Source: Metabacillus litoralis
GTDB lineage: Bacteria > Bacillota > Bacilli > Bacillales > Bacillaceae
Assembly: GCF_003667825.1 (NCBI RefSeq)
Contig: NZ_CP033043.1
Span: 807,001 to 871,000, forward strand
Direction: 5' to 3'
Length of the DNA stretch: 64,000 nucleotides
Positions 33,061 through 41,244 of this stretch are shown here, in pieces. A program made the position numbers and the translations under genes. The notes below the pieces were generated by a model. The model saw only the letters and a list, made by a program, of their open reading frames with translations, searched no databases and had not been told where the DNA came from. Numbering within the stretch: the stretch's first letter is position 1; every line of letters begins with the position of its first letter.

Positions 33061-33088
33061 TCTGGCATTTCGCATGCCAGACTTTTTT
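33061..33088 (+). terminator. Rho-independent terminator before thiN
   Basis: TCTGGCAT (33061-33068) and ATGCCAGA (33074-33081) form an 8-bp stem around TTCGC, followed by CTTTTTT. It separates the 59-residue ORF from thiN. Confidence 0.85.
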
Positions 33089-33105
33089 CGTAGTGAGGAG
33101 ATAAA

Positions 33106-33750
33106 ATGAAAACAATAGCACTAGTAGCAGGAGGTCCCAAGGAAAATCTTGCTGACTTAACAATATATAATCAAAGAGAAATAATGTGGGTGGGGATAGA
33201 TAGAGGTGTCCGTTATATTGAAGAAGCAGGATTAACACCTGCAAATGCGTTTGGAGACTTTGATTCCATTTCGAGTGAAGAACATAAAAGGTTGAAAAAG
33301 GATCTTCCACATTTATCTACATATCCTGCCGAAAAAGATCAAACAGATACTGAAATAGCTCTAGAATGGGCAATTAATCAAAAACCAGACCGAATATATC
33401 TTTTTGGAGCCACTGGTGGACGAATTGATCATATGCTTGCAAATTTGTATCTCCTTATTAAATCACCCTCTACTCTATCAAAAATTAAATTGATTGATCG
33501 TCAAAATCATATCACGCTCTATGGCCCAGGAACATATAAAGTAAAGAGGAAAAATGAATTACGTTATATTTCTTTTATCGCCTTAACCCCTGATGTCATA
33601 GGCCTGACACTTGAAGGATTTAAATATCCTTTAAAAAATTGTCATATTAGGCTTGGATCAACATTATGTATTAGTAATGAACTCATTTATGAAGTAGGTA
33701 CTTTTTCTTTCCTAGACGGCATATTAATAATGATAAGAAGCCGAGATTAA
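33106..33750 (+). CDS. thiN: Thiamine pyrophosphokinase
   Basis: ThiN converts thiamine to thiamine pyrophosphate with ATP. The 214-residue protein has the family's N-terminal motifs GIDRGVRYIEEAGLTPANAFGDFDS, the DQTDTEIAL segment and the GATGGRIDHMLANLYLL signature. GTGAGGAG precedes the ATG. Length equals B. subtilis ThiN (YloS), and the location ahead of spoVM is the same. It lies just after a terminator, so a promoter must lie within or upstream of that hairpin, though none is obvious. Confidence 0.93.
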   Translation: MKTIALVAGGPKENLADLTIYNQREIMWVGIDRGVRYIEEAGLTPANAFGDFDSISSEEHKRLKKDLPHLSTYPAEKDQTDTEIALEWAINQKPDRIYLFGATGGRIDHMLANLYLLIKSPSTLSKIKLIDRQNHITLYGPGTYKVKRKNELRYISFIALTPDVIGLTLEGFKYPLKNCHIRLGSTLCISNELIYEVGTFSFLDGILIMIRSRD

Positions 33751-33779
33751 ATTGTTGGTAAAAGACAATAGGGGATAGC

Positions 33780-33808
33780 GTCATTTTTTTACAGAGTATG
33801 AATATAAT
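33780..33808 (+). promoter_or_regulatory. Candidate sigma-E promoter of spoVM
   Basis: GTCATTTT at 33780-33787 and AATATAAT at 33801-33808 are 13 bases apart, resembling sigma-E -35 and -10 elements. In B. subtilis spoVM is transcribed by sigma-E in the mother cell. The match is fair, not perfect. Confidence 0.45.
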
Positions 33809-33896
33809 TTAAAGAAATGATTTATTTTATTATGACGCTTGAGCACCTTTGAACAAGCATGAAGACTTGTTTAAGATTTGGTTGAGGAGGGAAACA

Positions 33897-33977
33897 ATGA
33901 AATTTTATACGATTAAGTTACCGAAGTTTTTAGGAGGAATAGTTCGAGCAATGCTCGGTTCGTTTAAAAAAGATTAA
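33897..33977 (+). CDS. spoVM: Stage V sporulation protein M
   Basis: SpoVM is a 26-residue amphipathic peptide that recognises the convex forespore membrane and anchors the coat ATPase SpoIVA. The translation begins MKFYTIKLPKFLGGIVRAM and ends LGSFKKD; it differs from the B. subtilis peptide as I recall it by a single Arg-to-Lys change near the end. GAGGAGGG precedes the ATG. It is too short for usual gene finders. Its final codon and stop lie inside the left arm of the following terminator. Its presence marks the organism as a spore former. Confidence 0.97.
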   Translation: MKFYTIKLPKFLGGIVRAMLGSFKKD

Positions 33978-34018
33978 GAAAAAAAGCACCGTGATTATCG
34001 GTGCTTTTTTTCTTAATC
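33972..34018. terminator. 20-bp perfect terminator stem overlapping the spoVM stop
   Basis: Bases 33972-33991 are exactly complementary to 33999-34018, with a 7-base loop; the core is AAAAAGCACCG/CGGTGCTTTTT. Runs of seven As and seven Ts make it usable from both strands, although rpmB on the opposite strand has its own hairpin closer by. Confidence 0.92.
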
Positions 34019-34037
34019 CAGTGTTTTCTCTATAAAA

Positions 34038-34066
34038 GAAAAAACAAAGCTGCAGAATGCGGCTTT
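34038..34066 (-). terminator. Rho-independent terminator of rpmB
   Basis: On the minus strand AAAGCCGC and GCAGCTTT form an 8-bp stem (one G-U) around ATTCT, followed by GTTTTTTC. It is about 65 bases past the rpmB stop. Confidence 0.78.
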
Positions 34067-34131
34067 ATTTTAACTGGATTGTTTTATAGAATGTTAAAGT
34101 TAACATCCATATAGAGAGAGCTTAATATAAA

Positions 34132-34320
34132 TTAAACTCGCTCAACTTTACCTGATCTTAAAGCGCGAGCAGATACATATACTCTTTTTGGTTTACCGTT
34201 AACTAAGATGCGAACTTTTTGAAGGTTTGCGCCCCAAGTACGTTTGTTAGCGTTCATCGCGTGTGAACGTGCATTACCTGAGCGAGTTTTTCTACCAGTA
34301 ACAACGCATTTACGTGCCAT
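34132..34320 (-). CDS. rpmB: 50S ribosomal protein L28
   Basis: The 62-residue basic protein begins [29 protein letters not shown] sequence and ends [12 protein letters not shown], the L28 family pattern, including the single N-terminal cysteine of the CxxC-less form. AAGGAGGG precedes its ATG on the minus strand. It is transcribed divergently from yloU, as in B. subtilis, with its own promoter and terminator. Confidence 0.97.
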   Translation of the reverse strand: MARKCVVTGRKTRSGNARSHAMNANKRTWGANLQKVRILVNGKPKRVYVSARALRSGKVERV

Positions 34321-34395
34321 GTTATTCCCTCCTTACTACAAAAAAACCTTACATATTTTACGTTAATCATGTACATTGCCATGAGATACTTTAAT

Positions 34396-34424
34396 AATTT
34401 ATCACAACTCAAATGAGATTGCAA
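34396..34424 (-). promoter_or_regulatory. Candidate rpmB promoter
   Basis: On the minus strand TTGCAA (34419-34424) and TAAATT (34396-34401) are 17 bases apart, about 75 bases ahead of the L28 start. The remainder of 34321-34595 contains a TTGACA (34457) and TATAAT (34483) on the plus strand, 20 bases apart, that may serve yloU but are spaced too widely. Confidence 0.55.
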
Positions 34425-34595
34425 TACTTCAACGTTAGTCTTTCAAGAATTTTTCCTTGACATAGTTATTTAAGTAATGTTGTATAATAATAAAGGTTGT
34501 ATGAATTACTAGGATTTTATAATCACTTTTAAAATGGGTATGCTTATAGTAAAATAATAAAAGCCAGTGCGAACAATTCCAAAGGGGGAACAAAC

Positions 34596-34958
34596 ATGTC
34601 CATTGAATTAAAAACAAAGTACGGACAAATCGATATTTCCAACGAGGTCATTGCAACTGTTGCAGGCGGAGCAGCGATCGACTGCTATGGTATTGTAGGA
34701 ATGGCTTCAAAGAATCAAATAAAAGACGGTCTTACGGATATCCTAAGAAAAGAGAACTTTAGCAGAGGCGTAATCGTACGTCAAGATGACGATTCAATTA
34801 ATATTGATATGTATATTATTGTCAGCTATGGTACAAAAATTTCTGAAGTCGCGCATAACGTTCAAACGAAAGTTAAGTATACGTTAGATCAGACGGTTGG
34901 ACTTGCTGTTGATTCTGTAAATATTTTTGTACAAGGTGTTCGTGTAGCGAACCCATAG
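34596..34958 (+). CDS. Asp23/Gls24 family envelope stress protein
   Basis: The 120-residue protein (YloU) begins MSIELKTKYGQIDISNEVIATVAGGAAIDCYGIVGMA, the typical Asp23/Gls24 start, and has the conserved VSYGTKISEVAHNVQTKVKYTLD region. Family members are abundant cytoplasmic proteins linked to cell-envelope stress. Its function beside fakA is not established. AAAGGGGG precedes the ATG, and fakA follows 17 bases later. Confidence 0.9.
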   Translation: MSIELKTKYGQIDISNEVIATVAGGAAIDCYGIVGMASKNQIKDGLTDILRKENFSRGVIVRQDDDSINIDMYIIVSYGTKISEVAHNVQTKVKYTLDQTVGLAVDSVNIFVQGVRVANP

Positions 34959-34975
34959 TAAGGAGGAAACTACCT

Positions 34976-36643
34976 GTGTCTATTACAACTTTAGATGGTA
35001 AGCAATTTGCAGAAATGATCTTGCAAGGTGCTAACCACCTATCGAATAATTCGAAATTAGTCGATGCGTTAAACGTTTTTCCAGTTCCTGATGGCGACAC
35101 TGGAACAAATATGAACCTATCCATGACATCAGGAGCAAAAGAGGTAAGAAATAATCCTTCTGCTCATATTGGAAAAACTGGTAATGCGCTTTCGAAAGGC
35201 TTATTAATGGGTGCCCGTGGAAATTCCGGCGTTATTCTATCACAATTATTTAGAGGCTTTTCGAAGTTTATTGAATCGAAAGCAAGCATTAATGCAAGTG
35301 AATTTGCTGCAGCACTTCAAGCGGGTGTAGATACTGCATATAAAGCGGTAATGAAGCCTGTTGAAGGGACAATTTTAACTGTAGCAAAAGATGCAGCTAA
35401 AGCTGCTGTAGCTGCAGCACAAAATGAAACCTCAATTGTGAAACTTATGGAAATTACATTGAAAGAAGCTGAAGCATCATTAAAGCGTACTCCAGATCTA
35501 CTTCCTGTATTAAAAGAGGTAGGAGTGGTTGATAGTGGTGGACAGGGCCTTGTGTTTGTTTATGAAGGATTTCTTGCAGTTCTAAAGGGTGAAAAACTTG
35601 ATACAACAAATGTGGCTACACCTACTATGGATGAGCTTGTTAATGCAGAGCATCACAAAAGTGTACAAAGTCATATAAACACGGAAGATATTGAATTCGG
35701 ATATTGTACGGAATTTATGGTACGCTTTGAAACTGGGAAAACGCCTTTTAACGAAGAAACGTTTCGTCAAGATTTAAGTCATTTTGGTGATTCTTTATTA
35801 GTGATTGCTGATGATGAATTAGCTAAAGTACATATACATGCTGAACATCCGGGTGAGGTTCTGTCATATGGTCAGAAATATGGAAACCTTATCAATATGA
35901 AAATTGAAAATATGCGTCAGCAACATACTGATATTGTAGGTGAAAAACCACAAGTTCATCCTGAACAGAAAATTAAGAAAGAAAAGAATAAATACGGCAT
36001 TATAACAGTGTCAATGGGAAAAGGTATTGCTGAATTATTCAAAAGCATTGGTGCTAATGAAGTTATTGAAGGTGGCCAAACAATGAATCCAAGTACAGAG
36101 GATATTGTTAAGGCTATTCATGATGTGAATGCTGAAAATATTATCATTTTACCTAATAACTCAAACATTGTGATGGCCGCTCAACAGGCGGCATCTGTAG
36201 TGGAAGAGAATGTGATTGTTGTTCCTTCCAAAACTGTGCCACAAGGAATGGCTGCTTTACTTTCTTTCAATCCTTCGGTTGAGCCTGAAGAAGTCGGGCG
36301 AATTATGTCGGAAGCATTAGGTAATGTTAAGAGCGGTCAAATTACTTATGCAGTTCGTGATACGAACATTGATGGACTTGATATTGCAAAAGGCGATTTT
36401 ATGGGAATATCCAATGGGAAGATTGTTGTCACTGATCGTGAACAGCTTTCGGCATCTAAAAAACTCCTTTCTGAAATGATTACAGAAGATGATGAAATTT
36501 TAACAATCATTCAAGGAGAGGATGTAAGTGATGAAGAAGTCGAGCAGCTTCTAGCATTTGCTGAAGAACAGTTTGAAGATGTAGAAATTGAAGTTCATAA
36601 AGGAGAACAACCACTTTATTCCTATATTTTCTCTGTTGAATAA
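34976..36643 (+). CDS. fakA: Fatty acid kinase FakA (DAK2-DegV type)
   Basis: FakA phosphorylates fatty acids bound to FakB partner proteins so that they enter phospholipid synthesis through PlsY. The 555-residue protein (YloV) has an N-terminal Dak2/DhaL nucleotide domain with NVFPVPDGDTGTNM and a GARGNSGVILSQLFRGF segment, a central linker region, and a C-terminal FakA-specific part. It starts at a GTG preceded by AAGGAGG. FakB is not in the window. The lipid genes plsX and fabD lie a few kilobases downstream. Confidence 0.92.
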   Translation: MSITTLDGKQFAEMILQGANHLSNNSKLVDALNVFPVPDGDTGTNMNLSMTSGAKEVRNNPSAHIGKTGNALSKGLLMGARGNSGVILSQLFRGFSKFIESKASINASEFAAALQAGVDTAYKAVMKPVEGTILTVAKDAAKAAVAAAQNETSIVKLMEITLKEAEASLKRTPDLLPVLKEVGVVDSGGQGLVFVYEGFLAVLKGEKLDTTNVATPTMDELVNAEHHKSVQSHINTEDIEFGYCTEFMVRFETGKTPFNEETFRQDLSHFGDSLLVIADDELAKVHIHAEHPGEVLSYGQKYGNLINMKIENMRQQHTDIVGEKPQVHPEQKIKKEKNKYGIITVSMGKGIAELFKSIGANEVIEGGQTMNPSTEDIVKAIHDVNAENIIILPNNSNIVMAAQQAASVVEENVIVVPSKTVPQGMAALLSFNPSVEPEEVGRIMSEALGNVKSGQITYAVRDTNIDGLDIAKGDFMGISNGKIVVTDREQLSASKKLLSEMITEDDEILTIIQGEDVSDEEVEQLLAFAEEQFEDVEIEVHKGEQPLYSYIFSVE

Positions 36644-36647
36644 ATAA

Positions 36648-36686
36648 GAAAACCCGGCTTATTAGCCGGGTTTTCTTTGTTTTTTG
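36648..36686 (+). terminator. Rho-independent terminator after fakA
   Basis: GAAAACCCGGCT (36648-36659) and AGCCGGGTTTTC (36664-36675) form a 12-bp stem around TATT, followed by TTTGTTTTTTG. Confidence 0.92.
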
Positions 36687-36738
36687 TTCGAAAAGAGATT
36701 TGCATTTATTAGAATAGTCCATTTTTTCTTGATTTTCT

Positions 36739-36747
36739 TGATATAAT
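36739..36747 (+). promoter_or_regulatory. Candidate extended -10 promoter for sdaAB-sdaAA
   Basis: TGATATAAT carries a perfect TATAAT with the TGn extension; no good -35 lies upstream. It would start transcription about 95 bases before sdaAB, just after the fakA terminator. Confidence 0.45.
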
Positions 36748-36848
36748 AGTGTTTTTTAAAAAATCTGTTAAACTAAAGTTACAAGAATCATATGAAAAAA
36801 GAGTAACTAGCTTTAACAATACCAGTGCATATAGGGGGAGTGTGTCTA

Positions 36849-37511
36849 ATGAAATATAGAAGTGTTTTTGACATAATTGGACCTGTTATGATCGGTCCGT
36901 CGAGTTCACATACAGCCGGTGCGGCAAGAATTGGACGTGTTGCACGAACGTTGTTTGGACGTGAACCTAAATGGGTAATCATTTCCCTTTACAACTCTTT
37001 TGCTAAAACCTATAAGGGGCACGGTACAGATGTTGCTATTGTAGGTGGCTTGCTTGACTTTGATACCTTTGACGAAAGAATAAAATCGTCATTAGAAATA
37101 GCTAAAGAGAAAGACATTAAGATAACGTTTATAGAAGAAGAAGCAGTCGCAGACCATCCGAACACAGCTCGACTTATTATTGGTGATGACTATGGACAGT
37201 TTGAATTAGTTGGTATTTCTATAGGTGGAGGAAAGATTGAAATAACTGAACTAAATGGTTTTGAATTAAAATTATCAGGAAATCACCCAGCTTTATTGGT
37301 TGTGCATAACGATCGATTTGGTGTAATTGCTGCAGTAGCCAATGTATTGGCAAAATATGAAATAAATATTGGGCATATGGATGTGTCCAGAAAAGAAGTT
37401 GGTCAGCTTGCTTTAATGACAATTGAAACAGATCAGAACATTACAAATGAAGTAATTGAAGAATTAAAAAGATTAACAAATATATTACAAGTAACAAGAA
37501 TTGATGATTAA
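36849..37511 (+). CDS. sdaAB: L-serine ammonia-lyase, beta subunit
   Basis: With SdaAA this forms the iron-sulfur L-serine dehydratase that turns serine into pyruvate and ammonia. The 220-residue protein has the beta-domain signature FDIIGPVMIGPSSSHTAGAARIGRVAR and a C-terminal ACT domain (LLVVHNDRFGVIAAVANVLAKYEINIGHMDVSR). The ATG at 36849 follows AGGGGGAG and gives the family length; the open frame begins at 36825 over the ribosome site. SdaAA follows 59 bases later. Confidence 0.94.
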   Translation: MKYRSVFDIIGPVMIGPSSSHTAGAARIGRVARTLFGREPKWVIISLYNSFAKTYKGHGTDVAIVGGLLDFDTFDERIKSSLEIAKEKDIKITFIEEEAVADHPNTARLIIGDDYGQFELVGISIGGGKIEITELNGFELKLSGNHPALLVVHNDRFGVIAAVANVLAKYEINIGHMDVSRKEVGQLALMTIETDQNITNEVIEELKRLTNILQVTRIDD

Positions 37512-37570
37512 CAAAAACAAGAGTAGATGATATTTTTATACAACTATGACAAAATGAGGGGGATATCATC

Positions 37571-38449
37571 ATGTTCCGTAACGTAGAAGAACTAGTTGGA
37601 TTAGCGGAAAGTAAAGGGGTAAAAATCGCAGAGATCATGATTGAACAAGAGTGTAGAGTGACAGATCGTACTCGAGAAGATGTTTTATTACAGATGGAAA
37701 AGAACTTAGAAGTAATGGAACAAGCCGTTGAAAAAGGGCTGTCAGGAGTAAAGTCTCACTCTGGTTTAACTGGTGGAGATGCGGTGCTCTTACAATCTTA
37801 TCTTGAGAAGGGTAACTTTCTTTCCGGAGATACAATTTTAGACGCTGTAAGTAAGGCTGTTGCAACTAATGAAGTGAATGCTGCAATGGGGACAATTTGT
37901 GCCACGCCCACAGCTGGTTCCGCTGGTGTTGTACCTGGTACACTTTTTGCTGTAAAAGAAAAGCTGAAGCCAACGAGAAAAGAAATGATTGAATTTCTTT
38001 TTACTTCAGGTGCATTTGGTTTTGTTGTGGCGAACAATGCTTCCATTTCTGGTGCTGCTGGAGGTTGTCAAGCAGAGGTAGGCTCTGCTTCAGGAATGGC
38101 TGCTGCAGCAATTGTTGAGATGGCTGGTGGTACTCCAAGACAAGCTGCACATGCTATGGCGATAACATTGAAAAATATGCTCGGATTAGTTTGTGACCCT
38201 GTTGCAGGATTAGTGGAGGTCCCTTGTGTAAAAAGAAATGCAATGGGTGCTGCTAATGCAATGATTGCCGCTGATATGGCATTAGCAGGTATTACAAGTA
38301 GAATTCCATGTGATGAAGTAATTGATGCCATGTATCGAATTGGGCAAACGATGCCTACAGCATTAAAAGAAACTGCACAAGGGGGGTTAGCTGCGACTCC
38401 GACAGGTCAAAAGCTCAAAAGGGAAATTTTTGGAGACTCGCAAAAGTGA
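37571..38449 (+). CDS. sdaAA: L-serine ammonia-lyase, alpha subunit
   Basis: The alpha subunit holds the catalytic [4Fe-4S] cluster. The 292-residue protein contains the cluster-binding and catalytic segments TICATPTAGSAGVVPGT, GAAGGCQAEVGSASGMAAAAIVEM and LVCDPVAGLVEVPCVKRN. GAGGGGG precedes the ATG. It pairs with sdaAB as in the split Bacillus enzyme. Its last codons overlap the possible upstream starts of recG. Confidence 0.94.
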   Translation: MFRNVEELVGLAESKGVKIAEIMIEQECRVTDRTREDVLLQMEKNLEVMEQAVEKGLSGVKSHSGLTGGDAVLLQSYLEKGNFLSGDTILDAVSKAVATNEVNAAMGTICATPTAGSAGVVPGTLFAVKEKLKPTRKEMIEFLFTSGAFGFVVANNASISGAAGGCQAEVGSASGMAAAAIVEMAGGTPRQAAHAMAITLKNMLGLVCDPVAGLVEVPCVKRNAMGAANAMIAADMALAGITSRIPCDEVIDAMYRIGQTMPTALKETAQGGLAATPTGQKLKREIFGDSQK

Positions 38450-38450
38450 C

Positions 38451-40499
38451 GTGAAAAATATGTTATTGGATCCTATTACCAACTTAAAGGGTGTTGGTAG
38501 TGAAACAGAGGAAGTACTAAATGATGTTGGAATTTACACGATTCATGACCTTCTTGAATATTTTCCATATAGATATGATGATAATAGTTTAAAAGATTTA
38601 GAGGATGTAAAGCATGAGGAACGTGTTACTGTTGAGGGAAGAGTTCATAGTGAGCCTTCTCTCCAGTTCTTCGGTAAAAAAAGGTCACGTCTTACGTTCC
38701 GATTGTTAGTAGGACGATATTTGCTGTCAGTTGTTTGTTTTAATCGTCCTTACTTTAAAAATAAACTTTCTATTGATGCGACGGTTACAGTTACAGGGAA
38801 ATGGGACAAACATAGACAAACGATTACAGTATCTAATCTTTTATTTGGCCCAAAACAAGATGTATCAGGAATTGAACCTGTTTATTCTGTTAAAGGAAAA
38901 TTAACAGTAAAAGGAATAAGAAAATTTGTTTCAATTGCCCTTAAAGATTATCTTGAAGGTGTTACTGAGCTCTTGCCTGATCATTTACTTAATAAATACA
39001 AGCTAATGACAAGAAAAGAGGCACTTAAGACCATTCACATACCTGAGGAAAAAGAGGACCTTAAACAAGCGAGAAGACGCTTTGTTTATGAAGAGTTTCT
39101 TTTATTTCAACTTAAAATGCAGACGCTAAGGAAGGTTCAGCGAGAACAATCGAAGGGGGTTGTTCATCAATTCTCTAAAGAAAAGCATAAGGTTTTTCTT
39201 GATTCTTTACCTTTTCCATTAACAAATGCCCAAACACGTGTTGTAAATGAAATTCTAAGTGACATGACTTCACCTTATCGAATGAATCGGCTGTTGCAAG
39301 GGGATGTTGGTTCCGGAAAAACGGTTGTTTCTGCTATTGCAATCTATGCAGCCTTCTTGTCTGGTTACCAAAGTGCGTTAATGGTACCTACCGAGATACT
39401 AGCTGAACAGCATGCTGAGTCACTTTTTCAATTGTTTGAGCCTTTTGGAGTATCAGTCGCTTTGTTAACTAGTTCAGTTAAAGGAAAGAAAAGAAGAGAC
39501 TTACTAGAAAGAGTGGCAAACAATGAAATAAATTTATTAATTGGGACACATGCGCTTATTCAAGATGATCTCACGTTCCGTAAACTTGGACTTGTTATTA
39601 CAGATGAACAACACCGTTTTGGAGTTGAACAAAGGCGGATGCTAAGAGAAAAAGGTGAACAGACCGATGTATTATTTATGACAGCTACACCAATACCTCG
39701 GACATTAGCGATAACTGCCTTTGGGGAAATGGACGTTTCAATTATAGATGAACTACCAGCAGGAAGGAAAACAATCGAAACCTACTGGGTAAAGCCTGAT
39801 ATGCTAGAACGTATATTAGCCTTTATTGAAAAGGAAGTTTCAAAAGGGCGGCAGGCTTATGTTATTTGTCCGCTTATTGAAGAATCTGATAAGTTAGATG
39901 TCCAAAATGCTCTTGATGTTCATAGTATGCTCACTCAACACTATAGAGGTCGTTATAAAGTAGGTCTTATGCATGGCAGGTTAAGCTCTGATGAAAAAGA
40001 TGAAGTAATGAGGAGTTTTAGTCAAAACGAGGTTCATATTCTTGTGTCAACGACTGTTGTTGAAGTTGGTGTAAACGTACCAAACGCTACCACTATGGTT
40101 ATTTATGATGCGGAACGTTTTGGATTATCTCAACTCCATCAACTCCGTGGTCGGGTTGGAAGAGGAAGTGATCAGTCATATTGTATTTTGTTAGCTGATC
40201 CTAAGTCGGAAACGGGGAAAGAACGAATGAAAATAATGACTGAAACAAATGATGGTTTTGTTCTCTCTGAGCGAGATCTTGAGCTTAGAGGCCCTGGTGA
40301 TTTTTTCGGAAAAAAGCAAAGTGGTGTTCCTGTTTTTAAGGTTGCAGATATGGTTCATGATTATAGAGCTTTGGAAGTAGCAAGGCAGGATGCAGTTGAA
40401 CTTGTAGGTTCGGAGGAATTTTGGAAGGGAAATCAATATGAGGCTTTAAGAAACTACCTTACTAACTCGGGAGTATTGGATGGTGAAAAATTAGATTAA
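38451..40499 (+). CDS. recG: ATP-dependent DNA helicase RecG
   Basis: RecG remodels stalled replication forks and Holliday junctions. From the GTG at 38451 the protein has 682 residues, the same as B. subtilis RecG. It has the N-terminal wedge OB domain (DDNSLKDLEDVKHEERVTVEGRV), helicase motif I GDVGSGKTVVSA, DEQHRFG, MTATPIPRT, QLRGRVGRG, and the family TRG-type C-terminal region NDGFVLSERDLELRGPGDFFGKKQSG. A TTG at 38430 (with AAAGGGA upstream) and an ATG at 38460 are alternatives, so the start is uncertain. Confidence 0.93.
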   Translation: MKNMLLDPITNLKGVGSETEEVLNDVGIYTIHDLLEYFPYRYDDNSLKDLEDVKHEERVTVEGRVHSEPSLQFFGKKRSRLTFRLLVGRYLLSVVCFNRPYFKNKLSIDATVTVTGKWDKHRQTITVSNLLFGPKQDVSGIEPVYSVKGKLTVKGIRKFVSIALKDYLEGVTELLPDHLLNKYKLMTRKEALKTIHIPEEKEDLKQARRRFVYEEFLLFQLKMQTLRKVQREQSKGVVHQFSKEKHKVFLDSLPFPLTNAQTRVVNEILSDMTSPYRMNRLLQGDVGSGKTVVSAIAIYAAFLSGYQSALMVPTEILAEQHAESLFQLFEPFGVSVALLTSSVKGKKRRDLLERVANNEINLLIGTHALIQDDLTFRKLGLVITDEQHRFGVEQRRMLREKGEQTDVLFMTATPIPRTLAITAFGEMDVSIIDELPAGRKTIETYWVKPDMLERILAFIEKEVSKGRQAYVICPLIEESDKLDVQNALDVHSMLTQHYRGRYKVGLMHGRLSSDEKDEVMRSFSQNEVHILVSTTVVEVGVNVPNATTMVIYDAERFGLSQLHQLRGRVGRGSDQSYCILLADPKSETGKERMKIMTETNDGFVLSERDLELRGPGDFFGKKQSGVPVFKVADMVHDYRALEVARQDAVELVGSEEFWKGNQYEALRNYLTNSGVLDGEKLD

Positions 40500-40567
40500 A
40501 CTCTTGCTCTATAAATATCAAAAGTAGAAACACTGCATATAATAGAGTTAGGACTACAATACTTTTT

Positions 40568-40610
40568 AGAAAACAGATTGCAATGACTTGCAATCTGTTT
40601 TCTTTATATA
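40568..40610 (+). terminator. Rho-independent terminator of recG, overlapping the fapR promoter
   Basis: A perfect 16-bp stem, AGAAAACAGATTGCAA (40568-40583) with its complement at 40588-40603 around TGAC, is followed by TTTATATATA. The right arm starts with TTGCAA, which is also the candidate fapR -35. Confidence 0.82.
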
Positions 40611-40616
40611 TATACT
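40588..40616 (+). promoter_or_regulatory. Candidate fapR promoter
   Basis: TTGCAA (40588-40593) and TATACT (40611-40616) are exactly 17 bases apart. The start site would fall in the FapR operator immediately downstream, giving direct repression. The -35 is shared with the terminator arm. Confidence 0.65.
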
Positions 40617-40617
40617 A

Positions 40618-40640
40618 CTATTAGTACCTAGTCTTAATAG
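40618..40640 (+). promoter_or_regulatory. FapR operator
   Basis: TTAGTACCTAGTCTTAAT (40621-40638), within the imperfect palindrome CTATTAG...CTTAATAG, matches the FapR box I know from B. subtilis lipid promoters (TTAGTACCTxGTxxTAA style). It follows the -10 directly and lies 25 bases ahead of fapR, indicating autoregulation relieved by malonyl-CoA or malonyl-ACP. Confidence 0.82.
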
Positions 40641-40662
40641 TTCGGACGGTGTCGTATACATA

Positions 40663-41235
40663 ATGAGGAAGAATAAGAAAGAAAGACAGTCATTATTACA
40701 AGAAACAATTGCTATCACCCCATTCATAACAGATGAAGAATTAGCGGAAAAATTTCAAGTGAGTATTCAAACAATCCGTTTAGATAGGTTAGAGCTATCA
40801 ATTCCTGAATTAAGAGAACGAATAAAACATGTAGCGGAAAAGAAACTAGATGATGAGGTAAAAGCGCTGCCGATTGAAGAAGTTATTGGTGAAATTATCG
40901 ACCTTCAGCTTGATCATTCTGCGATCTCAATGCTAGAAATAAAAAAAGAACATGTTTTTAGTAGAAATCAAATCGCGCGGGGACATCATCTTTTTGCACA
41001 AGCAAATTCGTTAGCGGTTGCTATGATAAATGATGAGCTTGCTTTAACAGCGAAAGCAAATATTCGATTTACCACACAAGTTAAAGAAAATGAACGTGTC
41101 ATTGCCAAGGCTAAAATAGTAAAAAATGATCCCGAACAAAGACGAACATTAGTAGAAGTGAACAGCTTTGTGGGCAATGAATTAGTGTTTTCGGGTGAGT
41201 TCGAAATGTATCGCTCAAATCCAACACAAAGGTAG
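40663..41235 (+). CDS. fapR: Fatty acid and phospholipid biosynthesis repressor FapR
   Basis: FapR represses lipid synthesis genes and is released by malonyl-CoA. The 190-residue protein begins [19 protein letters not shown], with a DeoR-like helix-turn-helix ([23 protein letters not shown]) in the first 60 residues, a linker helix, and a hot-dog effector domain containing [22 protein letters not shown]. The ATG at 40663 matches the family; the frame reaches back to 40588 through the operator and promoter. It heads the operon fapR-plsX-fabD-fabG. Confidence 0.95.
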   Translation: MRKNKKERQSLLQETIAITPFITDEELAEKFQVSIQTIRLDRLELSIPELRERIKHVAEKKLDDEVKALPIEEVIGEIIDLQLDHSAISMLEIKKEHVFSRNQIARGHHLFAQANSLAVAMINDELALTAKANIRFTTQVKENERVIAKAKIVKNDPEQRRTLVEVNSFVGNELVFSGEFEMYRSNPTQR

Positions 41236-41244
41236 GTTACATAA

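Noticed and set aside
33972..34066. Two nearby hairpins as a possible small RNA or repeat array
   Set aside because: Each is explained as the terminator of spoVM or of rpmB.
34457..34488. TTGACA and TATAAT upstream of yloU as a sigma-A promoter
   Set aside because: The two hexamers are perfect, but the 20-base gap is outside the usual 16-18, so it was only mentioned and not called.
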